Both the position numbers and the translations under genes were made by a program. From Diploscapter coronatus (Eukaryota; Nematoda; Chromadorea; Rhabditida; Rhabditidae): DNA of 64,000 bases. This document shows positions 25,133 through 37,323 of the stretch, one piece after another. The notes beneath the pieces were generated by a model that was not told the DNA's origin, made no database searches, and saw only the letters and a program-made list of their open reading frames with translations. The stretch spans positions 81,677,201-81,741,200 of the forward strand of contig OZ038422.1 of NCBI GenBank assembly GCA_964036155.1, written 5' to 3'. Each line of letters begins with the position of its first letter. The stretch's first letter is position 1.

Positions 25133-28085
25133 CTGAAGTAATCCTAAAATTATCAATCTTCCAAGTCATTATCGCGAAAATGTTGTCACGGCTTAGAAAA
25201 ATTATTGTAACAAGAAGTGAAAACTGATAATCGAAAGCGACATGGATGAAGCGGAGGTTTGAAAGAGATAACAATAAGAATATGATGAGATATAGGGATT
25301 AGCCAGTCAGACAGACGAAGACGAGAAGCACCCTGAGGCGAGAAATGACCCATATTTTGAAACGAACTGCGGTTTTCAACCGCTTATCACTTCATCCGTC
25401 CCGTTCTTGTTTTGTTTCTTTTCACCGAGTCCAAGACCTCTAAAGATCACCATCAAAATGCTGCAGAATTTTATGGGGGATCCGTAGTAAATGAGCGATT
25501 AACGACTGACGCAGTTTGGAGAGACCGGTAATTATTCTGCCTCAAGCGTAGAACGGACGAATACTTAGACTGATCAGCTTGAATAATATTTTTACATTGC
25601 TGAATTCATTAATCGTCAAAAAATGAGATGCATCGAGTGGAAATACAAGATTCCGACTCCAAAATGTTTCATTTGACTATTCCGATTCCGATTTAAAAAT
25701 TTTTGAAGATCAACCCAGATTTCGACTCCGAAAGAATGAGAAGAAATTCCAGCAGTGATTCCGACTGATTTTTCAAATGTCGACTTAGCCTCACCCTGAT
25801 GTCTTTGTAATTTTGCTCGATTTTACAATCACAGAATTATCCTATTCAGATGAAAAAATTACCCAATCAAGAATAAGAATCGTTCCAAGTACAGAAAATT
25901 AATCATTTCTTCACTATCTGTCAAATGAACTTTCACAACTGTTCGTTACTTGAAGAATCTTCAAGAGTCGAATGAAATTATTGTCAAGAATTAGGGATTT
26001 ACGAAGTTGGAAAAATGAAAATACATTTGACACATTTCCTTTTGAAATATCTGCAACTACGTTTTAATTCATTCATAAGTTTGCAATAAACCCTCAATTA
26101 CATTGCACTGTACTGCATTGCAAGATTAAATTGTAGTGCATTTGGAATATTCGGACAGAATTTAGTCTAAATTAAAATTCTGCGAAAACTCATTACCAGT
26201 TAAAAAGATCCTTCACTCCCCGTTCAAATATGTAGTGATCAAAACAATCCGACAGGATTAAATGTAAAGCAAACCTAATTTCATTCTATTTTCTCCTTGT
26301 AAACTAATTTGTTTTCTGCATTGTGTCAAATGCTAGTACCTAGTCAGATCAAATAGTTGTTCACAAAAGGTACTATTATTGCACATTCTGCGAGTTTGTT
26401 CATTTTCATCATCGAGTACTCTATTCATTACTTTGCAGTTTACTGTTTGACTGTTTGAAAAATGGAAGTTGAAAGTGGGCAATGAATTTGAACAATCGGG
26501 AGCGGAAAGGGAAATGTGAAATAGCGAGACGGAAATGGAAGAATGAAAGTTCATGAATTCGATATATCGCAAAACAATGTCACTATTCAAACTGCTCTTT
26601 GGTAAGATTGGCTAGCCTAATGAGTATTAACTTCGCAAAATTATATCTTTTGCGAGACTAAAGTTTCATTGAAGCTCAAGCGAAACATCTTTCCTTTCTA
26701 GCGCTACTAATTAACCAAGTACCACAAGAGTTCAACCTTATTTGTAATCATAGTTTTCATTTTTACGAATTGCACATGTTCACTTTCTCATAAGAGCGAT
26801 TCGAAATATTATACGTAGTATGTATATCGAGTGGCATTTTTCTCATATTTTCCCCATACGGCAATTGTCCTAATGAAGAATTACGCTTATTATTTTCCAT
26901 CGTGACTAAAAAGCTAGGGAAAAGAAGGTGTTAATCGATAATTCATAGGTGTTCTCTTCGGTTCTGACTTTGCTTGGCATCATTTCGAATGTCAATTATG
27001 TTCATCGACTTATTAGAAGCCAAGTGGCGTATTATCGACTGTCGATTCTCAATTCTCTCTCAATTTCGCCTACTCTTTCAATATTCTTCTCCACTCTCCA
27101 CTCTCCATTCATCGAACATTCCAAATCACGTACGAATTTTTCACCCTATCATCTGTGATCAAATTTCTTTCTGAAACCATTTTCTCATGCTGTCACCTTT
27201 TTATTTCATTCATTAGCCGAACATTCCCTAACCGATAATCTATTATTACCTCTCCATTTTTAACACTACCTAATCCGATCTCTCATGTATTTTCTCGACT
27301 CCCTTCCTCTCGGTCCTCCCTATTCTCTTATTCTGTTATTCTAACGGTTCCAGTTCATTTAGGACTATCTAATTCATGTAGCCACAGATCCATTCATTCT
27401 ATTTCGTCCTTGTTTTGACATCTTCCTTTTCCGTCAAGCCTAGATGCCGTATGATTTCTGATTTTTTTGGAAAATAGAAACATGAATCAATCATCATTCA
27501 AAATTGGTCGATAATCAGTTTTCAATTTCCCTACTCAAAGCGCTTCCCTCTTCTTTCCCATCCCGCCCCATCCTATTCTAGTCAGAGTATTTGCGTTTCC
27601 CTCCCGTTTGTCGATGGCTGTTTTTGTTATCACAACACATCGACGCAGCGCTTGTCATACAGATTTTCGACTCGAAAAACACGATTGTTGCGAGAATTCA
27701 ATTCAATTCTGTTAGTGGACTATTCTACTTTTGTGATTTTATTTTCCATCGTTGGGGAAAAGGTTATTCCCAGTTCAATGACTATAGATTCCTTGTATTT
27801 TTTCGAAAACAGAATACAAGTCAAGTGTTGACAATGCTTTCCGAAATTAAAACTTGGGAACATTTTTTTTTTTTCAAAAATCATGTCATGTGTGTTGCCA
27901 TTCAGTTATGGTAGAATGACTGTCTAAATGACCGAAATGTGGAAGTCTTTGGCAAATTATCGTGAATATCGAAACATTTGGAACTCTTTAAGGCAGACAA
28001 CAACAACTTTATGGATTTCCATAATCGAATAACGACTCTTGATCCGGGTGCGCGGGATCTAATGCCTGTGTGAGATGCAGAAATG

Positions 28086-28113
28086 TTCATTCATTCATTT
28101 ATTCATTCATTCT
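28086..28113. repeat. ATTC tetranucleotide microsatellite
   Basis: Six tandem ATTC-type units with one variant unit. Confidence 0.8.
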
Positions 28114-28557
28114 GTTCACTTCTTCTAAGGAGTTGCTTAGTCCCTTCCTCTCCACTGAATGCCCCCATTTCCACTAAAGAAGCAAAGAAAATGCTGGTTT
28201 TCATTCCTGTCTTCCCTCTCTACGTCTCTTCTTCACACTATTTCTTCATATTCTCTAATTCTTACGCACTCTCTTGTTTTCTCGTTCTCCAACTGGCAAT
28301 CCCTTCCAAATACTTCAAGTCAAAACTTCCCAAGTTTGTCGTGATCTATGCTATCGTCCTTCGAGTCGACTCTCTATCTACCCCACGAACAGGTTCAGTT
28401 TTCAGGTTATTTGAACTTTCATTTGTAAAATGTGATTTCCTATCATTATCGATTCTGAAAACTCCTTGGCATTTGCCATCAAGACAATTCCTATTCGATC
28501 ACAACTAATATTGAAATGCATATGCATACTTCTTTCTAATTGAAATGATTCGGAGAT

Positions 28558-28593
28558 ATAGTAGTAGTAGTATTATTATTATTATTATTATTA
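28558..28593. repeat. TAG/TAT trinucleotide microsatellite
   Basis: About four TAG units followed by about seven TAT units, upstream of the MFSD8-like gene. Confidence 0.85.
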
Positions 28594-29166
28594 AAGATTG
28601 AATATCGTCCAATATGAATAGCAAGTTTACTATGATATATTCGCCATTGCATTCTTCGTTTCATTTACGTACGATTCTGTACTCTCGTCGAACTGAAAAC
28701 ATGTTCTGATTTGTGCAATTTCAGAGCAAAATCGTATTTTCTGTTCAATTAATATCTGATCGGAAACAGGTTGAGTGATTGAATTTCGAGACGAATCAGC
28801 CGATATATTCGATCTACCCGATTGGAATTAAACAGTCGAGAGGCAGACCAGGGATCAGGTTGTTCAATCGATATTCGCCCCGTGTGGCAACAGCAGCAGC
28901 AGCACTTCAATCCCTTGTATCCCCCCATATTCTCTCATTTATATCCCATCTCTGCCTCAGCAAACACCCTTCCTCTATCCGATTTGGTCCGGTTACATGT
29001 AATTAACTCTCTGCACTACAACCACAAACATACACATCAAACTCATCAAGATCGAACGATTTCCTCCGTTCAACGAACGGAATTCGGCTTTGTGACCATA
29101 TTCTGACTAGCAACAATCAACGAATTCTCGAACGACTATTCCTAAGTGTAATTTTTTGACGAAACT

Positions 29167-32100
29167 ATGGAATTGAGCAATGGAAAAGTAGCGCCGTCAG
29201 ATGCGAATGGAAATGTGGAAAAGAAGAGTCAGAATGGTAAGGATTCCTCAATTAATTTCTTTTCTTCCTCGTAATTATGGAAATCTGGTGATGATCGTTA
29301 TTTTCAGAAGAGAAAACAGATTGGAGAGCAGTTTACATAGCATCTCTGGTTGCATTCCTGGGAGCCATCGAGAACACGATTGTCGGAATCAGTGAAATGG
29401 CATACATGACAACCGTAAATCCTATCTTTCTGAAAAATCACCAAGAATTTCTTGATTAGATTGACCCGCTAACGACTACTCAATTCTTTGGTGTGGCGAC
29501 ATCGATCTCCAAAGGCGGTCATGCTGTATTCTGCCTCGTTTTCGCTATTTGGGCTCACAAAACGCGGAGTGTCAGGTTGATCTGCAACGAAGTTAAAAGA
29601 ATTTCAATGTTTCTTTTCTTTTTCAGAGTACCTCTAATTTTTGGCAGATTACTAGCGTTTTCTGCCTGTGTGCTCTATCTTTTCGTGGAATTTCTACCGT
29701 ATGGAAGACGATATCTAATGGGATTTTGCTACCTGCTCTTCGCAATAGCATCAAGTAATGAAGCATTGACAAAAACGACAACCACATATCCAAAAGTTCA
29801 GGTTCTTCGATAATTCTTCGAGCTTATATCGTGCAAGTGTCTTCGCACAACGATCGGTTACGGGCCTGTTCTGGTTTTGCTGCCGCACAACTTTTGTCAG
29901 TCGTTGCTGGCCCAAGTAAGAATTCGTATTTCCCTCGGATGCTAACAAATCAATCCTTACCATTCATCAAGTGGGGCGATATATGCAAAGTTGTAGGAGA
30001 ATTTAAACTGTAGAATTTTTCTTGAATCTACTAAATATACAACAGCATAATTTGATGCCGTAGAAACGTTTCTTATTATCAAGAATAAATCCAATGGCAT
30101 ATCTAGTTTTCATTACGCAAATCACAATAATCTCTGAAATTTTCAGTTTGCCAACTTATATTCGCTTGGATAAAATATCCCGGCTACAGTCTACTTCCCA
30201 ACATTCGCTTCCACATTTACTCCGCTCCGGTTTGGGTCGCTGCCTCATCCAACTTCATCTCGATTGCCATTATTGTTTATTGCCTTCACGAAGTCATGCA
30301 GAAGAAGACCAAGTTGAAGAAGAACGGTAAGTTAGAATGAAATTGGCTATGTTGCGAAACATTTTTTACCAAGTGATTTGAATCATTCAATTCAGTTTTT
30401 CTTAATGTTCTTTCTTCAGTTCGAAATTGTTAAATTCTCAAAATCATGTGAAAGAGTTGAACATTTTCGAGTCGAGTCATAAATCACAACGTTGATTCAG
30501 CATATTTAACATATTTACTACTAGTTCATGATGGCGGTATTAAAAGTGTTGCATGATTCAGACGATGACTCGTTCTACTCTCTTCAATCTCTTGCAACGA
30601 AAATCCGTGAAGTTCGCCAAAAGGACCTGCCCTGGGCACTGATTTTCCTCTGCTGGATCGAGAAAATGCTGTCCAGTCTCACACTCGTTTCACTACAAAC
30701 GTGAGTCATCTGTCGCATCATTCGCAAAGATTACCTGAAAGTTACAAAATATACTACGCATTTCATGGTGAATCAAGAAATAATCCATTAAAATGAATGT
30801 CAAGTTTAAAGAGAATGTTAAGAGTGAATGTCAGCAAAAACCAAAGTCTTAGTAAAGGGGTGTTTCCAGGGGTCCGTTGATTTGGCTGATTTTCACATAC
30901 ATTGCTCAGTTTTTCACGCTGATTCTCGTAGTGCTATCCGTTTTTCATAAAAATGATCGCATGCAGGGTTACGGTAGCTTGAAGTTTTGACAGATCTGAC
31001 CTCGGGAAAAATTCATAACTTTCTTATTTCTGAACTAAATCGAACGGGGTTTTCAGCATTGGATAGCCCATGAAAAACTCTGCAAATAATGTAACTACGA
31101 CCACTTGCTACGATCAACAGCTTCCCGCCAAAAAATTAATTTCCGAAAATGCGACCCTAGCCGACTGCAGTTTTTCATTTTTTTACCCAAATTAGTGTCC
31201 GATACCCAAGCTGGAAATTGACTTATTTTGTAGAGAATTAAATTCTGCATTTGAATATGCAAAAAATTTTGAAAAAAAGAATGGGTTTTGATACGAAAAA
31301 TGCATCCGAACGCTTAAAACTAGTATATTTTTAACTATGTGGCAACTTTGATCCCTCATAGCTTTCTTATTTCTGAACCAAATTGAATGATTCTTTTTTA
31401 TTTCGTAGATCTTGAGTAGGAGAATAATTTTAAAATAACAAGAAAATTTTTAGAAATTAATTTTGGCGGGAAAAAATTATCCGATGTTACCCTATATACC
31501 CGTACTTTATTTACAAGTGTAATGTGAGTTAACGTCGGAGTTTTCCATGAACTCTTGTAGAGCTCTTCAAGTTGATCAACTTTTGTTCCAGGACTTATTC
31601 TAGAATGTGCACACACAGGGAGGTATGAATTTTTGAAATTTACTGTCAAAACGGCACTTTGCAATAATTGGCCATCATACTTCAAAAAATTCTGGAGCTC
31701 ATACTGATGTGAATCCGAGATTAGTCCTGGAACAAAAGTTGTCCACCATGTTCATCTACACAACATGCTAGAAGGGCGAATTTTTTCAATGTCAATTACG
31801 CGTAAAGTCAGTACGGGTCGAAAAGTACACAATCAAGACGCGAAAAGTGCGCATTTCTGCCGAAATCAATATTCAAAAAATCTTATTTTATTGTCTGATA
31901 ATCTAGAGACTAAATTCTGTCCAATAAAAAAAGAATCATTCAATTTGGTCCAGAAATAAGTAAGTTGTGGGGGATCAAAGTTGCCACATAGTTAAAAATA
32001 TACTAGTTTTAAGCGTTCGGATGCATTTTTCGTATCAAAACCCATTCTTTTTTTCAAAATTTTTTGCATATTCAAATGCAGAATTAAATTCTCTACAAAA

Positions 32101-33495
32101 TAAGTCAATTTCCAGCTTGGGTATCGGACACTAATTTGGGTAAAAAAATGAAAAACTGCAGTCGGCTAGGGTCGCATTTTCGGAAATTAATTTTTTGGCG
32201 GGAAGCTGTTGATCGTAGCAAGTGGTCGTAGTTACATTATTTGCAGAGTTTTTCATGGGCTATCCAATGCTGAAAACCCCGTTCGATTCGGCTCAGAAAT
32301 AAGGAAGTTATGAATTTTTTCCCGAGGTCGGATCTGTCAAAACTTTAAGCTACCGTAACCCTGCATATGATAACTTTTATGAAAAACGGATAGCACTACG
32401 AGAATCAGCGTGAAAAACTGAGCAATGTATGTGAAAATCAGCCAAATCAACGGACCCCTGGAAACACTGACTTTGGTCCTTACTGACATTCACTCTTAAA
32501 TTGAAACACACCAGGCTAGTCGGCATGGCAGAGATGTCGTAACATGATAAAATAACATGTACCAAACTGGGCCTCATTAAGCCAATTCCACGGGATTTTC
32601 AGATGATCAAACTAAAAACAAATTTCGCTTTCAGATTAACAACTCCACTTCTAATGACGTCATTTGGTTGGGATGGTAATTTCACGGTCCAAGTTCTATC
32701 CGGTGCAATGCTGCTCGTCGGAATTCTTGCAATCCTCATTGCAGTTGCATTCGCTGCCTTCAAAAGTGTTACAAAGTAAATCAGAGTACTTTTATGAAAT
32801 TTCATTGCAAATTTCAGAATTCCGCAACGATACCTCCTCCTATTCTCGTTGACCATGTTCTTGTTGTTGTACTTCCTAACCTATCCATATCCAATCGTCA
32901 GCAGTACAATTCCCGAGTATAATGGTCAGTTCGAGCATTTATTACCGAAGAAAACAACCTCTCTAAATTCAGCCACAACAAAAGGAGGTTGCAACCCAGC
33001 TGAATACTCCTGGTGCAAAGGTGCAGGCACGACAAGTCCATGGCTATTCTTGCCGATCATAATCGGAATTATGGGCATCGCCTTCCCACTAGCCATGATA
33101 GCGTTGGATACGATCTATTCGAAGGTCCTCGGAAAGATTAATCAGGTACATTTTTGAATCATTGAGCAATTTTTCACTTGAAATTCTTTTCATCAAAAAT
33201 ACGAATGAGAATTTTCAATGAAATTGTTGCGTCTGGTTCTGCCAACAAAGATTAAAAAATATTTCCAGAGTGTCATGCAAGGCGCTTTCATAGTCGCTGA
33301 TGATGTTATGCAGGTCTGCGGGCCGGTGTACACTACGTAAGAATTTAGATCAGTTTTATACGAAGAAAGGCACATTTTAGATCAATTTATACGGGATGGG
33401 GGCAGCCTGTAGTCTGGTTGTGGAACGGTTCCCTTACTTTTGCCGGTATCTGTCTTCTGATTTTCTCCTTCAATGGTCTCAAAAAGTATCAGTAG
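29167..33495 (+). CDS. MFSD8 (CLN7)-like major facilitator superfamily transporter
   Basis: Twelve-helix transporter related to MFSD8/CLN7, a lysosomal membrane protein in animals. Eleven exons join in phase: 29167-29236, 29308-29414, 29460-29575, 29627-29754, 29802-29915, 30147-30326, 30562-30700, 32635-32775, 32818-33145, 33269-33336, 33381-33495; 501 residues. TM1 carries the family signature AIENTIVGISEMAYM followed by FFGVATSISKGGHAVFC. TM3-TM4 include PLIFGRLLAFSACVLYL and GRRYLMGFCYLLFAIASS. A long loop before the last helices has a paired-cysteine motif (KGGCNPAEYSWCKG). The exon 7 acceptor at 30561 was chosen because it alone keeps the frame (D-D-D-S-F-Y). The 1.9 kb intron 30701-32634 carries a large palindrome. 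An AATAAA signal sits at 33533. Nematodes have several MFSD8-like paralogues, so the family is firm but orthology is not. Confidence 0.9.
30819..32498. repeat. 1.68-kb inverted repeat (foldback element) inside an intron
   Basis: The left arm 30819-31401 and right arm 31923-32498 are near-identical inverted copies, about 95% by eye and longer than 570 bp. Both contain GTTTCCAGGGGTCCGTTGAT, and deep in the arm GTGGCAACTTTGATCC. Weaker symmetry runs to the centre, e.g. AACTTTTGTTCCAGGACT at 31577 and its inverse near 31720. No open frame encodes a transposase. It fills most of one intron of the MFSD8-like gene. The transcript could fold into a long double-stranded hairpin. It could be a foldback transposon or a recent head-to-head duplication. 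Confidence 0.9.
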
Positions 33496-34332
33496 TCAAA
33501 GTCATTATCTGTAAACGTCTAACTTATTGCCAAATAAAGAATTCATCTTGAGACTTTCGTAACCAGTGTGAAGATTGCAGAAATAAATCATAACATAATT
33601 GTCAACCTCTCGAATTCAGATGTTCAAAAATTAGAATTTTATGAAATTGGAAGAATCAATGTACGGGCAATGAAACTTTGCTTATATGAAAACGATTTTT
33701 ACTGATTCCGATACTTTTTATCGTTTTCAAAATAGATAATTCTATGAAAAGTCGTGATGTCGAGAAGACTTCTTCCAAAGTCTCCAATTCTTCTAATATT
33801 TTTTCGTCAATCGAATTCGCGATCAGGATTTGCATACATTCAAATGGCTTTAAAATTTTGAAAATCGCCATTCCTTCCTTCATCCCCTTCATTTGAGGGA
33901 GAAAACAGCAAATATTCAAAGAAGAAACGGCAATAATTAATAAAAATGGATTCATTTCTCGTTTTAATGTCAAAATAATGTATCCAAATTTTCACTTTAC
34001 AACGAGAAAGCATAAAATCGGAGCGTCAGGACCTCTCCAGACGTAATTGTGATCTAGAAATAACCGCAAGGCTTCAATCCATTAATCATCGTTTGAAAAT
34101 TTTGAAAACTTGGGGATCGAAAAATAGAAGTCCAGGGATTTCGATTTTAGATTTTACTCCTTTTTCAACTATGACAAGCTAATATTATTTTCAAAATAAA
34201 GGTATTTTCCTTCATCAGTCTTGGATGTCTTCGAGAGTTATCTGTATCATGTTTATTGAATAATTATTACTTCACATTTTATTGAACAAAAGTTTTATAT
34301 GAAATCTGAGACTATTATAATCAAGCTTTATT
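33496..34332. other. Convergent intergenic region (two 3' ends)
   Basis: Lies between the 3' ends of the plus-strand transporter and the minus-strand kelch gene. AATAAA at 33533-33538 serves the first, and an AATAAA on the minus strand at 34327-34332 sits directly after the kelch stop codon. Nothing else recognised. Confidence 0.5.
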
Positions 34333-35545
34333 TTATGTTAATTTCCCGACTTCCCGCCATTCATTCGTTTGTGGATCGTATTCTTCAATAGCATCACAGA
34401 AGTTTGTCGGGTAGTAACCATCACTTCCTTTCTCAGCATTTTGAAATCTAAGTTAGCAAATATTTCGTATAAAGATATGGAAAATCTCAACTCACCCTCC
34501 GATTGCATACAATTTCCCGTTAGCGACAATGAGTGAATGACAATGTCTCGCATAATTCATATAAACAATTCGGGAAATTCGACTGCCAACTGGAGCTGAG
34601 GGATCGAAACAAAGACAGGATTTGAACACATTAGAACAACTAAATATATAATGATACATTATTTATCATACAAAATTAACGACTATCGTCCTCCAGTTAT
34701 GTAAATTTTCCCATTTAGTGATGCAACTCCGAAATAAAGTCGTCTTTCTAGAAGCTCTCCAATTTCAATCCATTCCCGTTCATCGTCTGATAATCGATAT
34801 ATCTTTCTACTTCCATATCCATTAATAACTGAATATCCATAATTACAATAATGAATATGCTATAATGTGACCGTATAAAATTCCATCGCATGTTGCTGTT
34901 TGAGCGTCTTCAATTGGAAGAGGAAAAGCAGGTCCTGCTTGCCATTTTCCATCTATTAAAACCTGAATAAATTATTCCATGGACTTTCATTCGATCTTCT
35001 TACATCAACTCTATTCGTATTTTCCTTTGTTTTAGGATCCTGTCCACCCAAATAATACAGCTTGTCTTTGAAATAAGCCACAAATGTACCATTACGCCAC
35101 TCAGGAGGATCTGGGCCTGTAAAATTCTTTGAATAGATTATTCATGGATTTGTTGAAGACCTCCTGAAATTTGCCGAGTACTCAAGTCATATATTTCAAA
35201 TGACTTTCCAAATGAGTTAATTCCAAAAATCTGAAATATGAGAAATTATTCAAAATAACGAGCACAACAATTTACTTTATCCTGTGTAGTTGCTACTTTA
35301 AATGGCCAGTAGCAATTGTCGAATTTTTCGATCTTTTCGATTGAAAAGTTATCAGAATTGAACAAGCATATCCTTCCTTCATTTTCATCATTATTTTGAT
35401 AAAGAACTAAATAATTACGAATAGTTCAAGTCTCTTACTTAGCTTTCAATAATTTCTTACGATAGAATAAAATTTGATGCGAGTCATTGACATTTCGAGC
35501 TAATCCATTCATTGTATTATTAGCCAATGGAATTTCAAGTCCTTT
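34333..35545 (-). CDS. Kelch-repeat protein, tandem copy I
   Basis: Beta-propeller protein without BTB or BACK domain. Eight exons in phase: 35461-35545, 35276-35406, 35161-35230, 35004-35116, 34872-34962, 34684-34828, 34496-34639, 34333-34447; 298 codons from the first splice site, or 286 residues from the first in-frame ATG. Blades show kelch GG motifs (YYLGG, YITGG, YAIGG), GPDPPEW and YDPQTNEW. Every exon has the same length as in copy II (35959-37159), and coding sequence looks about 85-90% identical, so this is a recent tandem duplication. The 44-base intron 35117-35160 must be removed to keep the frame; read through, it would hit a stop. The 5' end is either a trans-splice site (35546) followed by an ATG, or a cis-splice from copy II. 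Substrate or partner unknown. Confidence 0.82.
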
Positions 35546-35958
35546 CTGAATTTATCACTCCCATTTTAGTAATGAGTTATTATCAAAATGCAAAATAGAC
35601 GACATTTTGGATCACCCTCATCAAATCCTCCAACGGTTTATGATGAATTAAAGTCTTGCGATAATTTTTAGACAGGAATCATGTATGGGGAGATCCTGTC
35701 GCGCCCTTTTTCTAATGAGTAAGAAATGACAATTTTCAATCGTTTGGATGTATTCAAAAATCAAGGAAAAATCGGTTACATGTACCCACACCGTTGAAAA
35801 TGTTAACGGGCACATGAAATCGAATATGGACTTGAGTGGGTACATGAAATAGAGCTATCTCTGTTTTCACAAACGAAGAACCCACTTGCGTCCTCTACGT
35901 GAAAAGTGTCATTTCAAATAGGTGAAAATTTAATAATTTCTAACTAATAATACTTATA
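35546..35958. other. Spacer between the two kelch copies
   Basis: 413 bp from the stop of copy II to the first exon of copy I, all on the minus strand. It holds a small inverted motif (TACATGTACCCA near 35779 and TGGGTACATG near 35836). No coding exon can be supported. It could be an intercistronic spacer of an operon, or an intron if copies I and II form one gene. Confidence 0.45.
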
Positions 35959-37159
35959 TTAATTTACTTCTCCAATGATTTTCAATTTATTAGTTTGTGG
36001 ATCGTATTCTTCAATAGAGTCACAGAAGTTTATCGGTCGGTAGCCATTACTTCCTTTCTCAGCCTTTTGAAATCTAAGTTGACAAATATTTCGTATAAAG
36101 ATATGGAAAATCTCAACTCACCCTCCGATTGCATACAATTTCCCGTTAGCGGCAATGAGCGAATGGTAATATCTTGCATAATTCATATAAACAATTCGAG
36201 AAATTTTACTGTCAACTGGAGCTGAGGGATCGAAACAAAGACAGGATTTGAACACATTAGAATAACTAAATATATAATGATACATTATTTATCATACAAA
36301 ATTAACGACTTTCGTCCTCCAGTTATGTAAATTTTCCCATTTAGCGATGCAACTCCGAAATAATGCCGTCTTTCTGGAAGCTCTCCAATCTCAACCCATT
36401 CCCGTTCATCGTCCGATAATCGATATATCTTTTGACTATTAAGTCCATCAATAACTAAATATTCATAATTACAATAATGAATATGCTATAATGTAACCGT
36501 ATAAAATTTCATCGCATGTTATTGTTTGAGCGTCTTCAATTGGAAGAGGAAAAGCAGGTCCTGTTTGCCATTGTCCATCTATTAAAACCTGAATAAACTA
36601 TTTCATGGACTTTCATTCGATCTTCTTACATCAACTCGATTCGTATCCTTCTCTGATTCAGGGTCTTCTCCACCCAAATAATACAGCTTGTCTTTGAAAT
36701 AAGCCACAGATGCATCTTTACGCCACTCAGGAGGATCTGGACCTGTAAAATCTTTGAATCGATCATTCATGGATCTGTTGATAAGACCTCTTGAAATTTG
36801 TCGAGTGTTCACGTTAAAAATTTCAAATGATTTCCTTTGTGAATCAATTGCAAAAATCTAAAATTAATGTATAATTTAACAATAACAATATATAATCACT
36901 TTATCACTTGTCGTTGCGATTTCGTAGGACCAACAATAATTGCTAAATTTAGAAATGTTCTCAATTGAGTAATTTTGCAAATTAAGCACGCAAATTCTTC
37001 CTTCATATCCACTTTTATCTCCGTATGGTACTAAATCAATAAAAAATGTTATTTTGTGAAGAACTTCATCTTACGATAGAATAAAATCTGATTTTCATCT
37101 AATGGCTCATACTTTACCGGTTTCCGAAATAAATTAATGAATTTTGTCATAATTCCATC
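35959..37159 (-). CDS. Kelch-repeat protein, tandem copy II (directly downstream of the Hsp70-like gene)
   Basis: Same architecture as copy I: exons 37075-37159, 36900-37030, 36788-36857, 36630-36742, 36498-36588, 36310-36454, 36122-36265, 35959-36073, again 298 codons. From the in-frame ATG (MTKFINLFRKP) the protein is 294 residues. GG blade motifs (YYLGGED, YITGG, YAIGG) and a final YDPQTN segment are present. The intron 36743-36787 is 45 bases and also open in frame, so unlike in copy I it could be retained. The first exon begins in phase 0 at a 3' splice site (37160), only 164 bases after the stop of the Hsp70-like frame. That fits an operon downstream gene, or a spliced fusion with the Hsp70 domain. 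Function not known; kelch propellers usually bind proteins. Confidence 0.82.
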
Positions 37160-37216
37160 CTAGAATAATTCATAATTAATGCTTTGAAGTTACGTATTTA
37201 TGTGTAACTGAGAAAA

Positions 37217-37318
37217 TTCCCGAATCAGTAGGACATTTTGGAAGCTTTAAAATTCTTTCGGGAAATCGATTTTCCCGAAGACTTCCCGAACTTAACCTCA
37301 TGGGGAAGTTTTCGGGAA
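37217..37318. promoter_or_regulatory. Cluster of five TTC-SS-GAA palindromes between Hsp70-like and kelch frames
   Basis: Five exact 8-mers of the form TTCCCGAA or its reverse TTCGGGAA start at 37217, 37257, 37272, 37283 and 37311. Each matches the inverted TTC-nn-GAA unit of heat shock elements, but the closest pair (37272 and 37283) has a 3-base rather than 2-base gap between units. A regulatory role is a guess; the clustering itself is plain in the sequence. Confidence 0.35.
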
Positions 37319-37323
37319 CTTTC

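Larger units (their letters stand above)
25133..29166. other. Divergent intergenic region, no gene recognised
   Basis: Four kilobases between the minus-strand warthog gene and the plus-strand transporter, so both promoters probably lie here. 25650-25790 holds degenerate copies of a GATTCCGACTCC-like word. From about 26.9 kb onward the plus strand becomes pyrimidine-rich, as expected for 5' leader or intron sequence of the plus-strand gene. Two simple repeats lie at 28086-28113 and 28558-28593. Open frames here have no protein-like character. Confidence 0.5.

Noticed and set aside
27591..28508. Plus-strand open frames of 107 and 141 codons upstream of the MFSD8-like gene
   Set aside because: Low-complexity, T-rich sequence typical of introns or leaders; no protein-like pattern.
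35117..35160. Kelch copy I read as a frameshifted pseudogene
   Set aside because: The apparent stop lies inside a segment with proper intron ends. Removing it restores exactly the exon lengths of copy II.
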